This document shows positions 40,334-49,140 of a stretch of DNA of 64,000 nt, piece by piece. Positions within the stretch are counted from its first letter, which is position 1. Each line of letters opens with the position of its first letter. Below the pieces are notes generated by a model. That model saw only the letters and a list, made by a program, of their open reading frames with translations. It did no database searches and was not told where the DNA came from. The stretch comes from Afipia clevelandensis ATCC 49720 (lineage in GTDB: Bacteria; Pseudomonadota; Alphaproteobacteria; Rhizobiales; Xanthobacteraceae): NCBI RefSeq assembly GCF_000336555.1, contig NZ_KB375281.1, forward strand, positions 2,840,926 to 2,904,925, written 5' to 3'. The translations under genes and the position numbers were made by a program.

Positions 40334-41825
40334 AGGCGTGGCAGCACCCGCGAGCCAGCAAGACCCGAAGCAATCCCGCCGCGTTATCGCGGCGGTGGTC
40401 CTTTGCGTCTCTCTCTCTCTCGGTGCCTGCGGCGACCTCGGCCGGTTCCAGACCGCGTCCAATCCGGGCTTCGTGCCGGTCAAGCCGAACAAGCCCGCGG
40501 CCCAGACCGCCGCGACCGAGCGGGAACACAGCCGCATCCTCTCGTCCTATGGCGGGTCGTATGACGATCCGCGGCTGGAAGCGCTGATCAGCAAGACCGT
40601 CGATCGTCTTGTCGCGGCGTCCGAGCGGCCCGACCTCGCCTACAAGGTGACGATCCTGAATTCCGGCGCGGTCAACGCCTTCGCGCTTCCCACCGGACAG
40701 CTCTATGTCACGCGCGGGCTGATCGCGCTGGCCAGCGACACATCGGAACTGTCGTCGGTGCTCGCGCATGAAATGGCGCACGTTCTGGCCAAGCACGCCG
40801 CGATCCGCGAGGACCAGGCCAAGCAGGCCGCTGTCGTGACCCGTGTTGTCGCCGAGATGGGCAGCGACACCGACATGAATGCGCTGGCGCTGGCAAAGAC
40901 CAAGCTGACCATGGCGAGTTTCTCGCGCGCGCAGGAGTTCGAGGCCGATGGCATCGGTGTCGGCATCGCCGCGCGCGCCAAGTTCGATCCGTTCGGAGCG
41001 TCGCGTTTCCTCACCGCGATGGAGCGCAACGCCGCGCTGAAAGCCGGACGCGCGCCTGCCGACCCGCGCTCGCTGGACTTCCTGTCGTCGCACCCTGCGA
41101 CACCGGAGCGGGTGCAGAACGCGCAGGCCAGTGCGCGCCAGTTCTCCTCGCCGGAAGGCGGCGAACGCGATCGTGACGCCTATCTCTCGGCAATCGACGG
41201 CCTTGTCTACGGCGAAGACCCGAGCGAAGGCTTCGTGCGGGGCCGGCGCTTCCTGCATCCGAAACTGGGCTTCACCTTCCAGGTGCCGGAGGGTTTCGTG
41301 CTGGAAAACACCGCGCAGGCGGTGGTCGGCGTGCGCGAAGGCGGAACGCAAGCGATGCGCTTCGATGTGGTGCGCGTGCCGGCCGAACAGAGCCTCGGCG
41401 ACTATCTCAATTCCGGCTGGATGGAGAATGTCGACAAGGCGTCGACGGAAGACACCAGCATCAACGGCTTTCCATCCGCGACCGCCACCGCCGCAGGCGA
41501 CCAGTGGCAATTCCGGATTTATGCCCTGCGCTTTGGCAGCGATGTGTACCGCTTCATTTTCGCGGCGAAGAGAAAAACGCCGGAGAGCGACCGCGGCTTC
41601 CGGGACACGGTCAATTCGTTCCGCCGCCTGACGCTCGCCGAGATTCAGCAGGCCCGGCCGCTGCGCATCAAGGTCGTCACCGCGCAACACGGCGACACCG
41701 TTGAATCTCTGGCCCAGCGCATGCAGGGCGTCGACCGCCAGGTGGAGCGTTTTCGGGTTCTCAACGGCTTCGACTCGCGCACGGTCATCAAGCCGCGCGA
41801 GCGCGTGAAGATTGTCGTCGACTGA
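40320..41825 (+). CDS. M48-family metalloprotease lipoprotein (BepA/LoiP-like)
   Basis: 501 aa. The lipobox SLGAC gives a lipidated Cys37, so it is a periplasm-facing lipoprotein. The zinc motif HEMAH (150-154) and downstream FEADGIG Glu/Asp are intact. A Tyr/Gly-rich peptidase body is followed by a PalB/Cya-like beta domain and a C-terminal LysM-like tail VVTAQHGDTVESLAQRMQGVDRQVERFRVLNG. BepA-like members take part in outer-membrane protein quality control. A bidirectional terminator follows at 41853-41874. Confidence 0.87.
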   Translation: MRADRGVAAPASQQDPKQSRRVIAAVVLCVSLSLGACGDLGRFQTASNPGFVPVKPNKPAAQTAATEREHSRILSSYGGSYDDPRLEALISKTVDRLVAASERPDLAYKVTILNSGAVNAFALPTGQLYVTRGLIALASDTSELSSVLAHEMAHVLAKHAAIREDQAKQAAVVTRVVAEMGSDTDMNALALAKTKLTMASFSRAQEFEADGIGVGIAARAKFDPFGASRFLTAMERNAALKAGRAPADPRSLDFLSSHPATPERVQNAQASARQFSSPEGGERDRDAYLSAIDGLVYGEDPSEGFVRGRRFLHPKLGFTFQVPEGFVLENTAQAVVGVREGGTQAMRFDVVRVPAEQSLGDYLNSGWMENVDKASTEDTSINGFPSATATAAGDQWQFRIYALRFGSDVYRFIFAAKRKTPESDRGFRDTVNSFRRLTLAEIQQARPLRIKVVTAQHGDTVESLAQRMQGVDRQVERFRVLNGFDSRTVIKPRERVKIVVD

Positions 41826-41852
41826 ACTGACAGCGCCTGAACCCAAAAAAAA

Positions 41853-41878
41853 AGCCCGGCTCGACAGCCGGGCTTTTC
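41853..41878. terminator. Bidirectional Rho-independent terminator
   Basis: AGCCCGGCT-CGAC-AGCCGGGCT (41853-41861 with 41866-41874), preceded by an A-run and followed by TTT. It ends the M48 gene on the plus strand and carD on the minus strand. Confidence 0.9.
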
Positions 41879-41901
41879 GATTCATGAAGAGAATTCGACG
41901 A

Positions 41902-42711
41902 TCAGGCCGCTTCGTCGGCCGACACCGAATCGTCGCCATCATCGGACTCGTCGTCCGCGACAGCGTCGGCACCGGCCTCGGATTCAGCCTTCGCGCCCCG
42001 GCGCGGGCTCTTGGCGAGGTTCGATTCGATTTCCTTGACCGCCTCGGTCTCGGTGACGTGCTGAACCACCGCGATCTCGCGCGACAGGCGATCGAGCGCC
42101 GCTTCGTAAAGCTGCCGCTCGCTGTAGGACTGCTCGGGCTGCGATTCAGAACGGAACAGGTCGCGCACCACTTCGGCAATCGCGACGATGTCGCCCGAAT
42201 TGATCTTCGCTTCGTATTCCTGAGCACGGCGCGACCACATGGTGCGCTTGATGCGGGCGCGCCCCTTGAGGGTTTCGAGCGCCCGCTTGACCAGCGCGGG
42301 ATCCGACAGCTTGCGCATGCCGACATTGATGACCTTCGCCGTCGGAACGCGCAGGGTCATCTTGTCCTTGGTGAAATTGATGACGAACAGCTCGAGCCGC
42401 GCACCCGCGATCTCCTGCTCTTCGATCGCAAGAATCTGGCCGACGCCATGAGCCGGGTACACCACGAACTCGTTGGTCTTGAAACCCTGACGCTGAGTCA
42501 GCGGCTTCTTCGGCTCTTCGACGCGCGGCGCGGCAGCAGCCGGCTTCACGGCGGGCTTGACCGCAGCCTTCGCAACCGGGGCCTTGGCGGCCGGAGCCTT
42601 CGCAACGGGAGCCTTTGCGGGAGTCTTGGGTGCTGCGGCCTTGGCGGCAGGCTTGGCCGCTGTCTTCGCTGCGGGCTTCGCGGTGGTCTTTGCAGGTTTC
42701 TTGCTGGGCAT
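41902..42711 (-). CDS. CarD-family transcription factor with histone-H1-like Lys/Ala/Pro tail
   Basis: 269 aa from ATG 42711. Residues 1-62 are a KAP-repeat tail (PAKTTAKPAAKTAAKPA and similar), resembling histone H1 or the N-tail of some rhizobial regulators. Residues 70-250 contain the CarD RNA-polymerase-interaction fold (FVVYPAHGVGQILAIEEQEIAG) and DNA-binding region. The end is acidic (ADDESDDGDDSVSADEAA). The frame is open upstream to a GTG at 42885, adding 58 Lys/Ser-rich residues; the true start is uncertain. A promoter lies at 42967-42994. It binds promoter DNA and stabilises open complexes. Confidence 0.85.
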   Translation of the reverse strand: MPSKKPAKTTAKPAAKTAAKPAAKAAAPKTPAKAPVAKAPAAKAPVAKAAVKPAVKPAAAAPRVEEPKKPLTQRQGFKTNEFVVYPAHGVGQILAIEEQEIAGARLELFVINFTKDKMTLRVPTAKVINVGMRKLSDPALVKRALETLKGRARIKRTMWSRRAQEYEAKINSGDIVAIAEVVRDLFRSESQPEQSYSERQLYEAALDRLSREIAVVQHVTETEAVKEIESNLAKSPRRGAKAESEAGADAVADDESDDGDDSVSADEAA

Positions 42712-43095
42712 CGTGCTTCTTTTGTTTTTTGAGGTGGCGGATGCGCGAGCATCCTTCTTTGGAGCGCTACGGCTTGCCGCCGACGCGCTCTTGGTGCCCT
42801 TATCCTTGGAGCCCTTGTCGTTGATCTTGGAGTTCTTTTTATGACGCAATTTGTCTGACACAGCGCCTATGCGTGGAAACGCCACGCCCCTGTTTCAATT
42901 GTTTCGCGGGAACCCATCGGAACCCAAATCAGGGGCAAAACGGGGTTCAGCTCTTTGAATGTGCCTAAAATAGCACATTTCCCGCAAAAATCAATGATTT
43001 ATGGGCCGTGGCACCGCTCCAGCAGCCCCCGGAAGCGGTATTCGCACCGGTAGGGTTAAGAGTTAGCCGCGATGGGGGTGCCCGGCGGGGCCAAA
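42712..43095. other. Region between carD and fdxA: promoter and possible extended N-terminus
   Basis: 384 nt without a firm gene. Its left 170 nt (42712-42885) could encode an extra Lys/Ser-rich carD N-terminus with coding-like codon use. The right part (42900-43095) carries the carD promoter and no convincing frame on either strand. Confidence 0.5.
42967..42994 (-). promoter_or_regulatory. Sigma70-type promoter for carD
   Basis: On the minus strand TTGATT (42994-42989), 16-nt spacer, TATTTT (42972-42967). The predicted start near 42960 leaves a 75-nt leader if translation begins at 42885, or 250 nt if it begins at 42711. Confidence 0.55.
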
Positions 43096-43434
43096 TCAGT
43101 CGCCGGAGCCGGGCTCTTTGGAAAAATATTTGTCGAACTTGCCCTCGACGCCATCGAATTCCTTGGCGTCGTCCGGGGCGTCCTTCTTCTGGGTGATATT
43201 CGGCCAGGACTTGGCGTATTCTGCGTTCACCTCGAGCCACTTTTCGAGGCTCGGCTCGGTATCAGGCTTGATCGCGTCCGCAGGGCATTCCGGCTCGCAC
43301 ACGCCACAGTCGATGCATTCATCCGGGTGGATCACCAGCATGTTCTCGCCCTCGTAGAAGCAATCCACGGGACAAACTTCCACGCAGTCCATGTACTTGC
43401 ACTTGATGCAGTTTTCGGTGACGACGTAGGTCAT
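43096..43434 (-). CDS. fdxA: Seven-iron ferredoxin FdxA
   Basis: 112 aa. Cluster ligands are placed as in FdxA: Cys9, Cys17 and Cys50 for the 3Fe-4S cluster and Cys21, Cys40, Cys43, Cys46 for the 4Fe-4S cluster (segments [21 protein letters not shown] and [14 protein letters not shown]). Ends with a long acidic/basic C-terminal extension, family-typical. ATG 43434 is the clear start. Small cytosolic electron carrier; often essential in alphaproteobacteria. It is transcribed in the same direction as carD and the S4 protein gene, so a shared transcript is possible. Confidence 0.95.
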   Translation of the reverse strand: MTYVVTENCIKCKYMDCVEVCPVDCFYEGENMLVIHPDECIDCGVCEPECPADAIKPDTEPSLEKWLEVNAEYAKSWPNITQKKDAPDDAKEFDGVEGKFDKYFSKEPGSGD

Positions 43435-43529
43435 CCAAGGCTCCGGAACATCTCTATTTTTCAGGTTTGGCGTAGCGCAGGATGTAGGCCGCCGCAAGGG
43501 ATGCCGTCACAGCGTTGACTGGCAATTCG

Positions 43530-43799
43530 TCACTCAGGGGCGGGCTGCAAATCAACGTAAATCGCCCGTGCGGCGGCGGAATCGCCGCGCCGCTCGGCGA
43601 ACCCCGTGATTTTCAGAATACGCACCCGGCTGTCGAGGGTGATGGTGAGCACCTCGCCCGCCTTCACCGCATGGCCTGGCGAGGTCTGCCGCGCACCGTT
43701 GATCCGCACGCGCCCCTTTGCGACCAGAGCGGCGGCATCGGTGCGGGTTTTCACCACCCGCGCATGCCACAGCCACTTGTCGAGGCGCTGCCGGTCCAA
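43530..43799 (-). CDS. S4-domain RNA-binding protein (Hsp15-like)
   Basis: 89 aa. An S4 domain (QRLDKWLWHARVVKTRTDAAALVAKGRVRINGARQTSPGHAVKAGE) resembling ribosome-associated Hsp15. The start is TTG 43799, with AAGGA six nt upstream, and the only base between it and the helicase stop is one T, so it is coupled to the helicase gene. The role is probably ribosome rescue or rRNA binding, inferred from family. Confidence 0.88.
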   Translation of the reverse strand: MDRQRLDKWLWHARVVKTRTDAAALVAKGRVRINGARQTSPGHAVKAGEVLTITLDSRVRILKITGFAERRGDSAAARAIYVDLQPAPE

Positions 43800-43800
43800 A

Positions 43801-46800
43801 TTAATCCTTGCGGGTCCCCGCGAGTTGATCCTTCAGCGCCGCCAGCTTGGCGAATGGCGAATTCGGATCGGCCGGGCGATCACGCTCGCGCGGCGCGGCA
43901 CTGGTCGCATAAGTCCGGTGCGCGGCGCCGCCGCGATCGTCCCTGCGGCCATCGCGGCCGCGCTTGTCGAACGACCCCTTGCCGCGATCCTGATTGCGAT
44001 CCTTGCCCTTGAAGTGCTCCCGCGGCGAGCGGCTGCTCTTGTCTTCGCGCGGCGGACGCGCCTGCGCGGCGCCCTCGCCGGCATTCGCAGCCGGCGCATC
44101 GCCATGCGGACGCCGATGCTCATTGTGGCGATCGCGGCGATGACGGCCGTGGCGCTCGCGCTTCTCACCATCGGCGGCGGCTTCACCCTCGCCCGCCGTA
44201 GCGGATTTGTCCGGCCCCTTGTAACGGCTGCGGTCATGACGTGGACGGCGCTCGTCCGAGCGCCCGCCCGGCCGCCAGACTTCAACCAAGGCCGGCTCCG
44301 CAGGCGCAGCTTCCGCTTCGGGCGCTGCAGCTTCGATAGCGACAACATCGGCAGCAGCAACAGGCTCCGCCGCGGATTCAATCGTTACCGCCTCAACCAT
44401 AGGCGCGGTCACTTCCACCGGCGTAAATTCAACATCCGGCAGCCGCGCCGCAGTCGTTTCATCTGCCGCAGCCTCGGCGGGAGCAGCAGCTTCGTTTGCA
44501 CCGTCAGCCGTTGCATCCGGTTGAGCAGCAGTCGCCTCCGGCGCAGCGTCTGCATCAGTCGCAACAGGCTCGGCTTGCGTCTCCACCGGAGCGGGCGGCG
44601 CAGCTTCAACCGGCAACGGCGGACGCTTCTCCATGCGATAGCCGAGCGCCCGCAGCACCGCCGCGAAATCTTCACCGGCGGAGCCGGTCAGCGACGTCAT
44701 GGCCTGCGTCACCACGAACGAGCGGCCATCGAACGCACCCGCCGGTTTTTCGCCCGGCACACCTGGGCGCCACGAGAGCGCGGGACGAATGAGGTCCGCG
44801 AGGCGTTCCAGAATATCGACGCGCACGGCGCGGTCACCGGCGAGCTTGTAGCCAAGCGTGCGATAGGTGTCCTGATTGAGCGCCTTGTCCGCCGGGAACG
44901 AGGTGCGTCCGCTCGAGGCCAGATGCTGTGCGCCTGTCAGCGCCGCCCAGTCGGTGTTGTCGTTCTTCAACGCCATCAGCAGCGACGCGAGGCCGCGCGC
45001 GGCGGGCTTCAGGAGCGCCGGGAAGAAAATATGATAGGCGCCGAACCGCACGCCGTACTTGCGCAGGGAGGCGCGCGACGGCTGGTCGAGATCCTTCATC
45101 TCGGCGGCGATCTTCGTCCGTTCCAGCACGCCGAGCGCTTCGATCAACTGGAAGGCGATGCCGCGCGCGATGCCGGTGATGTCTTCGGCCTTCGACAGTT
45201 CGAACATCGGGCCGAGAATCTTTTCGATATGGGTCTTGAGCCAGAGATCGAGACGGGTCTGCACCGCTTCGCGCGAGGGGCCGGTTAACCGCTCGTCGGC
45301 GATGATGCGGATGCGGGGATGCAGCACGTCGTCGGCAGCGACCAGCTTGGCGACTGCGTCGCCGGTCCAGCGCAACGTGCCATCGGCAGCCAGTACGAAC
45401 TGATCGTCGGGCGCATTCGAGAGTTTTTCGGCGCGTGCGTCGATCTCGCCGGCCAGCGCCTTGAGCGCAGCCGCCTGCAACGCCTTGGCATCCGAGCCAG
45501 CCTCGGCCGATTCCGGCGCGAACATGAATCCGTCGAGACGGCCAATGGTGTGGCCCTCTACGATCACTTCGCCGGTCTTTCCAATCTCAGTGTTCAGCAT
45601 CGTGTTTTCCCGCAAGCGCCGCATCAATACACTGGTCCGGCGATCAACGAAACGCTCAGTTAGCCGTTCATGCAGGGCATCCGACAATTTATCCTCGACG
45701 GCGCGGGCAATTCCCTGCCAGCGCTCGGGGGCCACCAGCCAATCGGGACGATTTGCCGCGAAGGTCCAGGTCCGAATCTGGGCGATCCGGGCCGATAAAG
45801 TGTCGATATCGCCGTCGGTCCGGTCGGTTTGCGCGATCTGAGCCTCGAACCAGTTGTCCGGAATCCGGCCCTTGCGCATCAAAAACCCGTAGAGCGTGGT
45901 GACAAGCTCGGCATGGGCGGCGGGCGAGAGCTTGCGATAATCCGGGATCTGGCAGGCTTCCCACAGCCGTTCCACCGCGTCCGCGCCCTTGGCCATGTCG
46001 CGGACATCCGCGTCCCGCGCGGCGTGGTCGAGCACGCGAATATCCTCGGCGATCGGCGCACGGGTCAGCCCCTCATGGTTCGGCACCAGTGCGAGCGAGA
46101 CCTGCAGCGCGCCCAGCGAGGAAAAGTCCAGCCGCGCATTCCGCCACTGCAGCATCTTCACACTGTCGAAAGTGTGGTTCTGCAGCGCATTGACCAGTTC
46201 CGGCTCGAACGGCGCACAGCGCCCCGTGGTTCCGAACGTGCCGTCGCGCGTGGCGCGTCCGGCACGGCCCGCGATCTGCGCGAATTCCGCAGGTGTCAGG
46301 CGGCGGAACTGATAGCCGTCATACTTGCGGTCGGAGGCGAAGGCCACATGATCGACATCGAGGTTGAGGCCCATGCCCACGGCGTCGGTGGCGACGAGAT
46401 AGTCGACATCGCCCGACTGGAACATGTCCACCTGCGCATTTCGGGTACGCGGCGACAAGGAGCCCAGCACCACCGCCGCGCCGCCATGCTGGCGGCGGAT
46501 CAGTTCGGCAATGGCGTAAACTTCATCGGCGGAAAACGCGACAATCGCGGTGCGCCGTGGCTGCCGCGTGATCTTGCGGTCGCCCACGAATTCGAGTTGC
46601 GACAGCCGCGGGCGTGTGACGATGTTCACGCCGGGCAACAGCCGTTCGATGATCGGCCGCATGGTGGCAGCGCCGAGCAGCAGCGTCTCGTCGCGCCCGC
46701 GCCGGTTGAGGATCCGATCGGTGAAGACATGGCCGCGCTCGAGATCGGCCGCGATCTGGATTTCATCCACCGCAAGGAACGACACATCGAGATCGCGCGG

Positions 46801-47085
46801 CATCGCCTCGACGGTCGAGACCCAATAGCGCGCGCGGGGCGGCTTGATCTTCTCCTCGCCGGTGATCAGCGCAACCGCGTCCGCTCCCGCCCGCGCGGAA
46901 ATCTTGTTGTAGACCTCGCGCGCCAGAAGGCGCAGCGGCAGGCCGATAATGCCCGACGAATGCGCCAGCATCCGTTCAATGGCGAGATGGGTCTTGCCCG
47001 TGTTGGTCGGACCCAGAACCGCCGTCACGCCCGCGCCGGGCGCGCGCGCATTGGAAAACAGCGGGACGGAAGACGAGAGAGGCAT
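43801..47085 (-). CDS. Suv3/MgpS-like superfamily 2 RNA helicase with disordered tail
   Basis: 1094 aa. The helicase core runs from Walker A GPTNTGKTH (residues 25-33) through the DExH-like motif VDEIQIAADLERG, motif III GAATMRP, and Q-x2-GRAGR. A helical middle follows, and from about residue 790 a long low-complexity tail of Ala/Pro/Glu (790-930) then Arg/Lys/Asp (930-1070), ending FAKLAALKDQLAGTRKD. Suv3-type helicases work with RNA-degrading complexes. ATG 47085 is preferred; 47109 (GTG-like) adds eight residues. Confidence 0.88.
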   Translation of the reverse strand: MPLSSSVPLFSNARAPGAGVTAVLGPTNTGKTHLAIERMLAHSSGIIGLPLRLLAREVYNKISARAGADAVALITGEEKIKPPRARYWVSTVEAMPRDLDVSFLAVDEIQIAADLERGHVFTDRILNRRGRDETLLLGAATMRPIIERLLPGVNIVTRPRLSQLEFVGDRKITRQPRRTAIVAFSADEVYAIAELIRRQHGGAAVVLGSLSPRTRNAQVDMFQSGDVDYLVATDAVGMGLNLDVDHVAFASDRKYDGYQFRRLTPAEFAQIAGRAGRATRDGTFGTTGRCAPFEPELVNALQNHTFDSVKMLQWRNARLDFSSLGALQVSLALVPNHEGLTRAPIAEDIRVLDHAARDADVRDMAKGADAVERLWEACQIPDYRKLSPAAHAELVTTLYGFLMRKGRIPDNWFEAQIAQTDRTDGDIDTLSARIAQIRTWTFAANRPDWLVAPERWQGIARAVEDKLSDALHERLTERFVDRRTSVLMRRLRENTMLNTEIGKTGEVIVEGHTIGRLDGFMFAPESAEAGSDAKALQAAALKALAGEIDARAEKLSNAPDDQFVLAADGTLRWTGDAVAKLVAADDVLHPRIRIIADERLTGPSREAVQTRLDLWLKTHIEKILGPMFELSKAEDITGIARGIAFQLIEALGVLERTKIAAEMKDLDQPSRASLRKYGVRFGAYHIFFPALLKPAARGLASLLMALKNDNTDWAALTGAQHLASSGRTSFPADKALNQDTYRTLGYKLAGDRAVRVDILERLADLIRPALSWRPGVPGEKPAGAFDGRSFVVTQAMTSLTGSAGEDFAAVLRALGYRMEKRPPLPVEAAPPAPVETQAEPVATDADAAPEATAAQPDATADGANEAAAPAEAAADETTAARLPDVEFTPVEVTAPMVEAVTIESAAEPVAAADVVAIEAAAPEAEAAPAEPALVEVWRPGGRSDERRPRHDRSRYKGPDKSATAGEGEAAADGEKRERHGRHRRDRHNEHRRPHGDAPAANAGEGAAQARPPREDKSSRSPREHFKGKDRNQDRGKGSFDKRGRDGRRDDRGGAAHRTYATSAAPRERDRPADPNSPFAKLAALKDQLAGTRKD

Positions 47086-47443
47086 GATCACAAGGTCCGC
47101 ATGACGCAAACGACGCGGACGCCGCAGCAGAAGTCTGGAAGTGTCTCACAATGCAACGCTTTTCACGCTGCAACTTAAGATTCAGAACGGTTAAGGAACG
47201 AAAGAGGCCCGAATCGCTGACTCGCCGCCTGGCTGATTTGACGACCTCAACATGTCGCAGGATACGCCGTTCAACAATACCATATCGGGTTTGAACTTGC
47301 TCCGCCCACACTGTTCCGGAGGCTGAATTCGTTAAATCCGGAGTCGAATCGGATTGGCCAAAGAGTCAACACGATTCAGAGCCGGATTCGTTCCGAAACG
47401 GCAGCGCACGGCTCTCTGTCGAAGCGCGGTCAGGTGGTCTCGC
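47086..47443. other. 358-nt region upstream of the helicase, no gene seen
   Basis: No plausible start-to-stop frame with protein-like composition on either strand, and no tRNA or terminator. It holds the promoter region of the helicase at its left side; a specific promoter could not be picked. The right end is the 3' side of the DUF3108 gene. Confidence 0.5.
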
Positions 47444-48298
47444 TCAATTCGTCTTGGCGGTCTTCTGCGCCGACACGAACTCCGTGGCTTCGATCATGCC
47501 TGTGCCAAGCGGCGTCGGAATGGTGATCCTGTAGGGCGCAAGTACGCGCGTTCCGGCAATGGGCGCGAACCAGATTTCCATGTTGCGCTGGGCCGCGACA
47601 TATTTGATCGCGATGCGATCCGGCACATAGCCCGCAATCGGCGTGAAATAGACCGCGCACACCACGACGGGACCGCGATAGCCCTTTTCGCTCTTCACAT
47701 TTTCCATGCGCTTGTATTCGAGGCGCAGATCGTAACGCATCCGCCCGTCGAACACCGGCAACGTCTTCCGGCAGGCCTCGGGGCCGACCGGATCGGCATT
47801 GCCCGCGACCCTGACCAGCGCCCCCGTCATCGGATCGAGCACATTGCGCCGGTGCGCATCCGTGACCGGGATGCGGCCCGGCGTGTCCGGCGGCTGCGGC
47901 TCGATGACCGAATCCTTCACATTGCCGCCGCCGAGATTGATACGGATGACTTCGGCCTTCTTCCCATAGTTGATGGTCGAGACATAACTCAGCGGCGAGA
48001 ATTGACCGGCGGCGATGCGGCCTTGCGCGGTGCCTGTGCCATTGCCGCCGCCGATGGATTTCATCAGGCCGGTGGTCGCGCCGCTCACCGCCGCCGAATA
48101 CTGATCGTCGGCGATATCGACGATCCAGGCCCCCTTGCCGATCGGCAAACCGGCCAGCGAGGCCTCATACTTCGCATCCAGGCGCCCCTGAGCGCTGGCC
48201 GGCCCTGCGGTCAGGACCGGGGCGGCGCAGAGAGCCAGCGACAACGCGAAAGCGGCCGTCGCGACCCGTCTGGAGATCAATTGGGGGAACCGGGGCAT
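47444..48298 (-). CDS. DUF3108 domain-containing exported protein
   Basis: 284 aa with a signal peptide (ATAAFALSLALCAAPVLTAGPASAQ). The DUF3108 body is beta-rich: YEASLAGLPIGKGAWIVDIAD, then SVINYGKKAEVIRIN, then MRYDLRLEYKRMENVKSEKGYRGPVVVCAVYFTPIAGY and APYRITIPTPLGTGMIEATEF. ATG 48298 fits the family start. The family occurs near rpmB and cobT in rhizobia and is a periplasmic protein of unknown function. Confidence 0.85.
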   Translation of the reverse strand: MPRFPQLISRRVATAAFALSLALCAAPVLTAGPASAQGRLDAKYEASLAGLPIGKGAWIVDIADDQYSAAVSGATTGLMKSIGGGNGTGTAQGRIAAGQFSPLSYVSTINYGKKAEVIRINLGGGNVKDSVIEPQPPDTPGRIPVTDAHRRNVLDPMTGALVRVAGNADPVGPEACRKTLPVFDGRMRYDLRLEYKRMENVKSEKGYRGPVVVCAVYFTPIAGYVPDRIAIKYVAAQRNMEIWFAPIAGTRVLAPYRITIPTPLGTGMIEATEFVSAQKTAKTN

Positions 48299-48657
48299 AT
48301 TCACCGACGAAAATCCTGTTGCGCAAATGACCGGCAATTCACCGGGGCCACCGGGCACGGCATCGGCGGGAATTCGCCCGCAGAGGCCGCGAAAGTCATG
48401 ATCGAAAGCCTGTAACAGCCTGTTTGCTCAGGGAATACGTCGATTATATGTTGGGAAATCCTTGGTTTGACGGGCAAAAATGCCGTTCCGGCGGGTACGG
48501 GCGAGCCTTGCGGCCTGCAGATAAGGGACTGAAATCGCCGCTAAACCTTGACGCTGGGCCGCCAGCCCCTTATAGCTCCGCCGTTCCTGAAATGGACGGT
48601 TTCAAACCCCCACGCGACCCCTTATGGCGGTCCGGGGCGACACAAGGATTTCTCGCC
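48299..48657. other. 359-nt region between DUF3108 and rpmB
   Basis: This region holds the rpmB promoter (48548-48576), its about 75-nt leader, and, on the left, the upstream sequence of the DUF3108 gene. No other gene is supported. Confidence 0.5.
48548..48576 (+). promoter_or_regulatory. Sigma70 promoter for rpmB
   Basis: TTGACG (48548-48553), 17-nt spacer, TATAGC (48571-48576), both close to consensus. Predicted start near 48583, about 75 nt before the rpmB ATG. Confidence 0.7.
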
Positions 48658-48951
48658 ATGTCTCGGCGCTGCGAATTGACGGCCAAGGGGCCGCAGGTTG
48701 GTCACAAGGTCAGCCACTCGAACCACAAGACCAAGCGCCGGTTCCTGCCGAACCTGTGCAACGTCACCCTGATCTCGGAAACGCTGGGCCGCAACGTGCG
48801 CCTGCGCGTGTCGACCAATGCGCTGAAGTCGGTCGACCACAACGGCGGTCTCGACGCGTTCCTGCTCAAGGCAAAGACCGACAACCTGTCGCCGAAGGCC
48901 GTTGAGCTGAAGCGCCAGATCGAAAAGAAGAAGCTCGCCGCGGCAAGCTGA
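48658..48951 (+). CDS. rpmB: 50S ribosomal protein L28
   Basis: 97 aa, typical alphaproteobacterial length. [33 protein letters not shown] and the C-terminal [18 protein letters not shown] are unmistakable L28 blocks. Preceded by AAGGATT. Single-gene unit: own promoter at 48548 and strong terminator at 48983. Confidence 0.98.
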   Translation: MSRRCELTAKGPQVGHKVSHSNHKTKRRFLPNLCNVTLISETLGRNVRLRVSTNALKSVDHNGGLDAFLLKAKTDNLSPKAVELKRQIEKKKLAAAS

Positions 48952-48982
48952 TCGTCCGATCCGAATTCCTGATTTTGAAAAG

Positions 48983-49006
48983 GCCGGGCGAAAGCCCGGC
49001 TTTTTT
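48983..49006 (+). terminator. Rho-independent terminator of rpmB
   Basis: GCCGGGC-GAAA-GCCCGGC followed by TTTTTTGTTT. The 7-bp stem with a GNRA tetraloop and U-tract is a textbook intrinsic terminator. Confidence 0.93.
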
Positions 49007-49026
49007 GTTTGATCGAACATCCGCGC

Positions 49027-49112
49027 CCGTCATTGCGAGGAGCGCTTGCGACGAAGCAATCCATTTCCTTCCGTTTCAAAGAGTGCATTGCTTCGCTTCG
49101 CTCGCAATGACG
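49027..49112. repeat. REP-like palindromic intergenic element, copy B
   Basis: CCGTCATTGCGAGGAGCGC... and ...CTCGCAATGACG: the same element as 9259-9342 in reverse orientation, with arms pairing around AATCCAT and GTGCATTGC. It lies between the convergent ends of rpmB and the phytase-like gene. Confidence 0.85.
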
Positions 49113-49140
49113 AAGAAACCGCGAACGGCCGATGAGGTGC

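Noticed and set aside
42480-42505. Additional TGAAACC elements (for example near 7527, 13079, 22746, 37810 and 42480)
   Set aside because: None has CGTA after a 15-nt spacer, and most lie inside coding sequence, so they do not join the promoter set.
43966-45288. Long plus-strand open frames across the helicase tail and other GC-rich genes
   Set aside because: Their translations are Arg/His/Pro-rich shadows of the real minus-strand genes, as usual in high-GC coding DNA.
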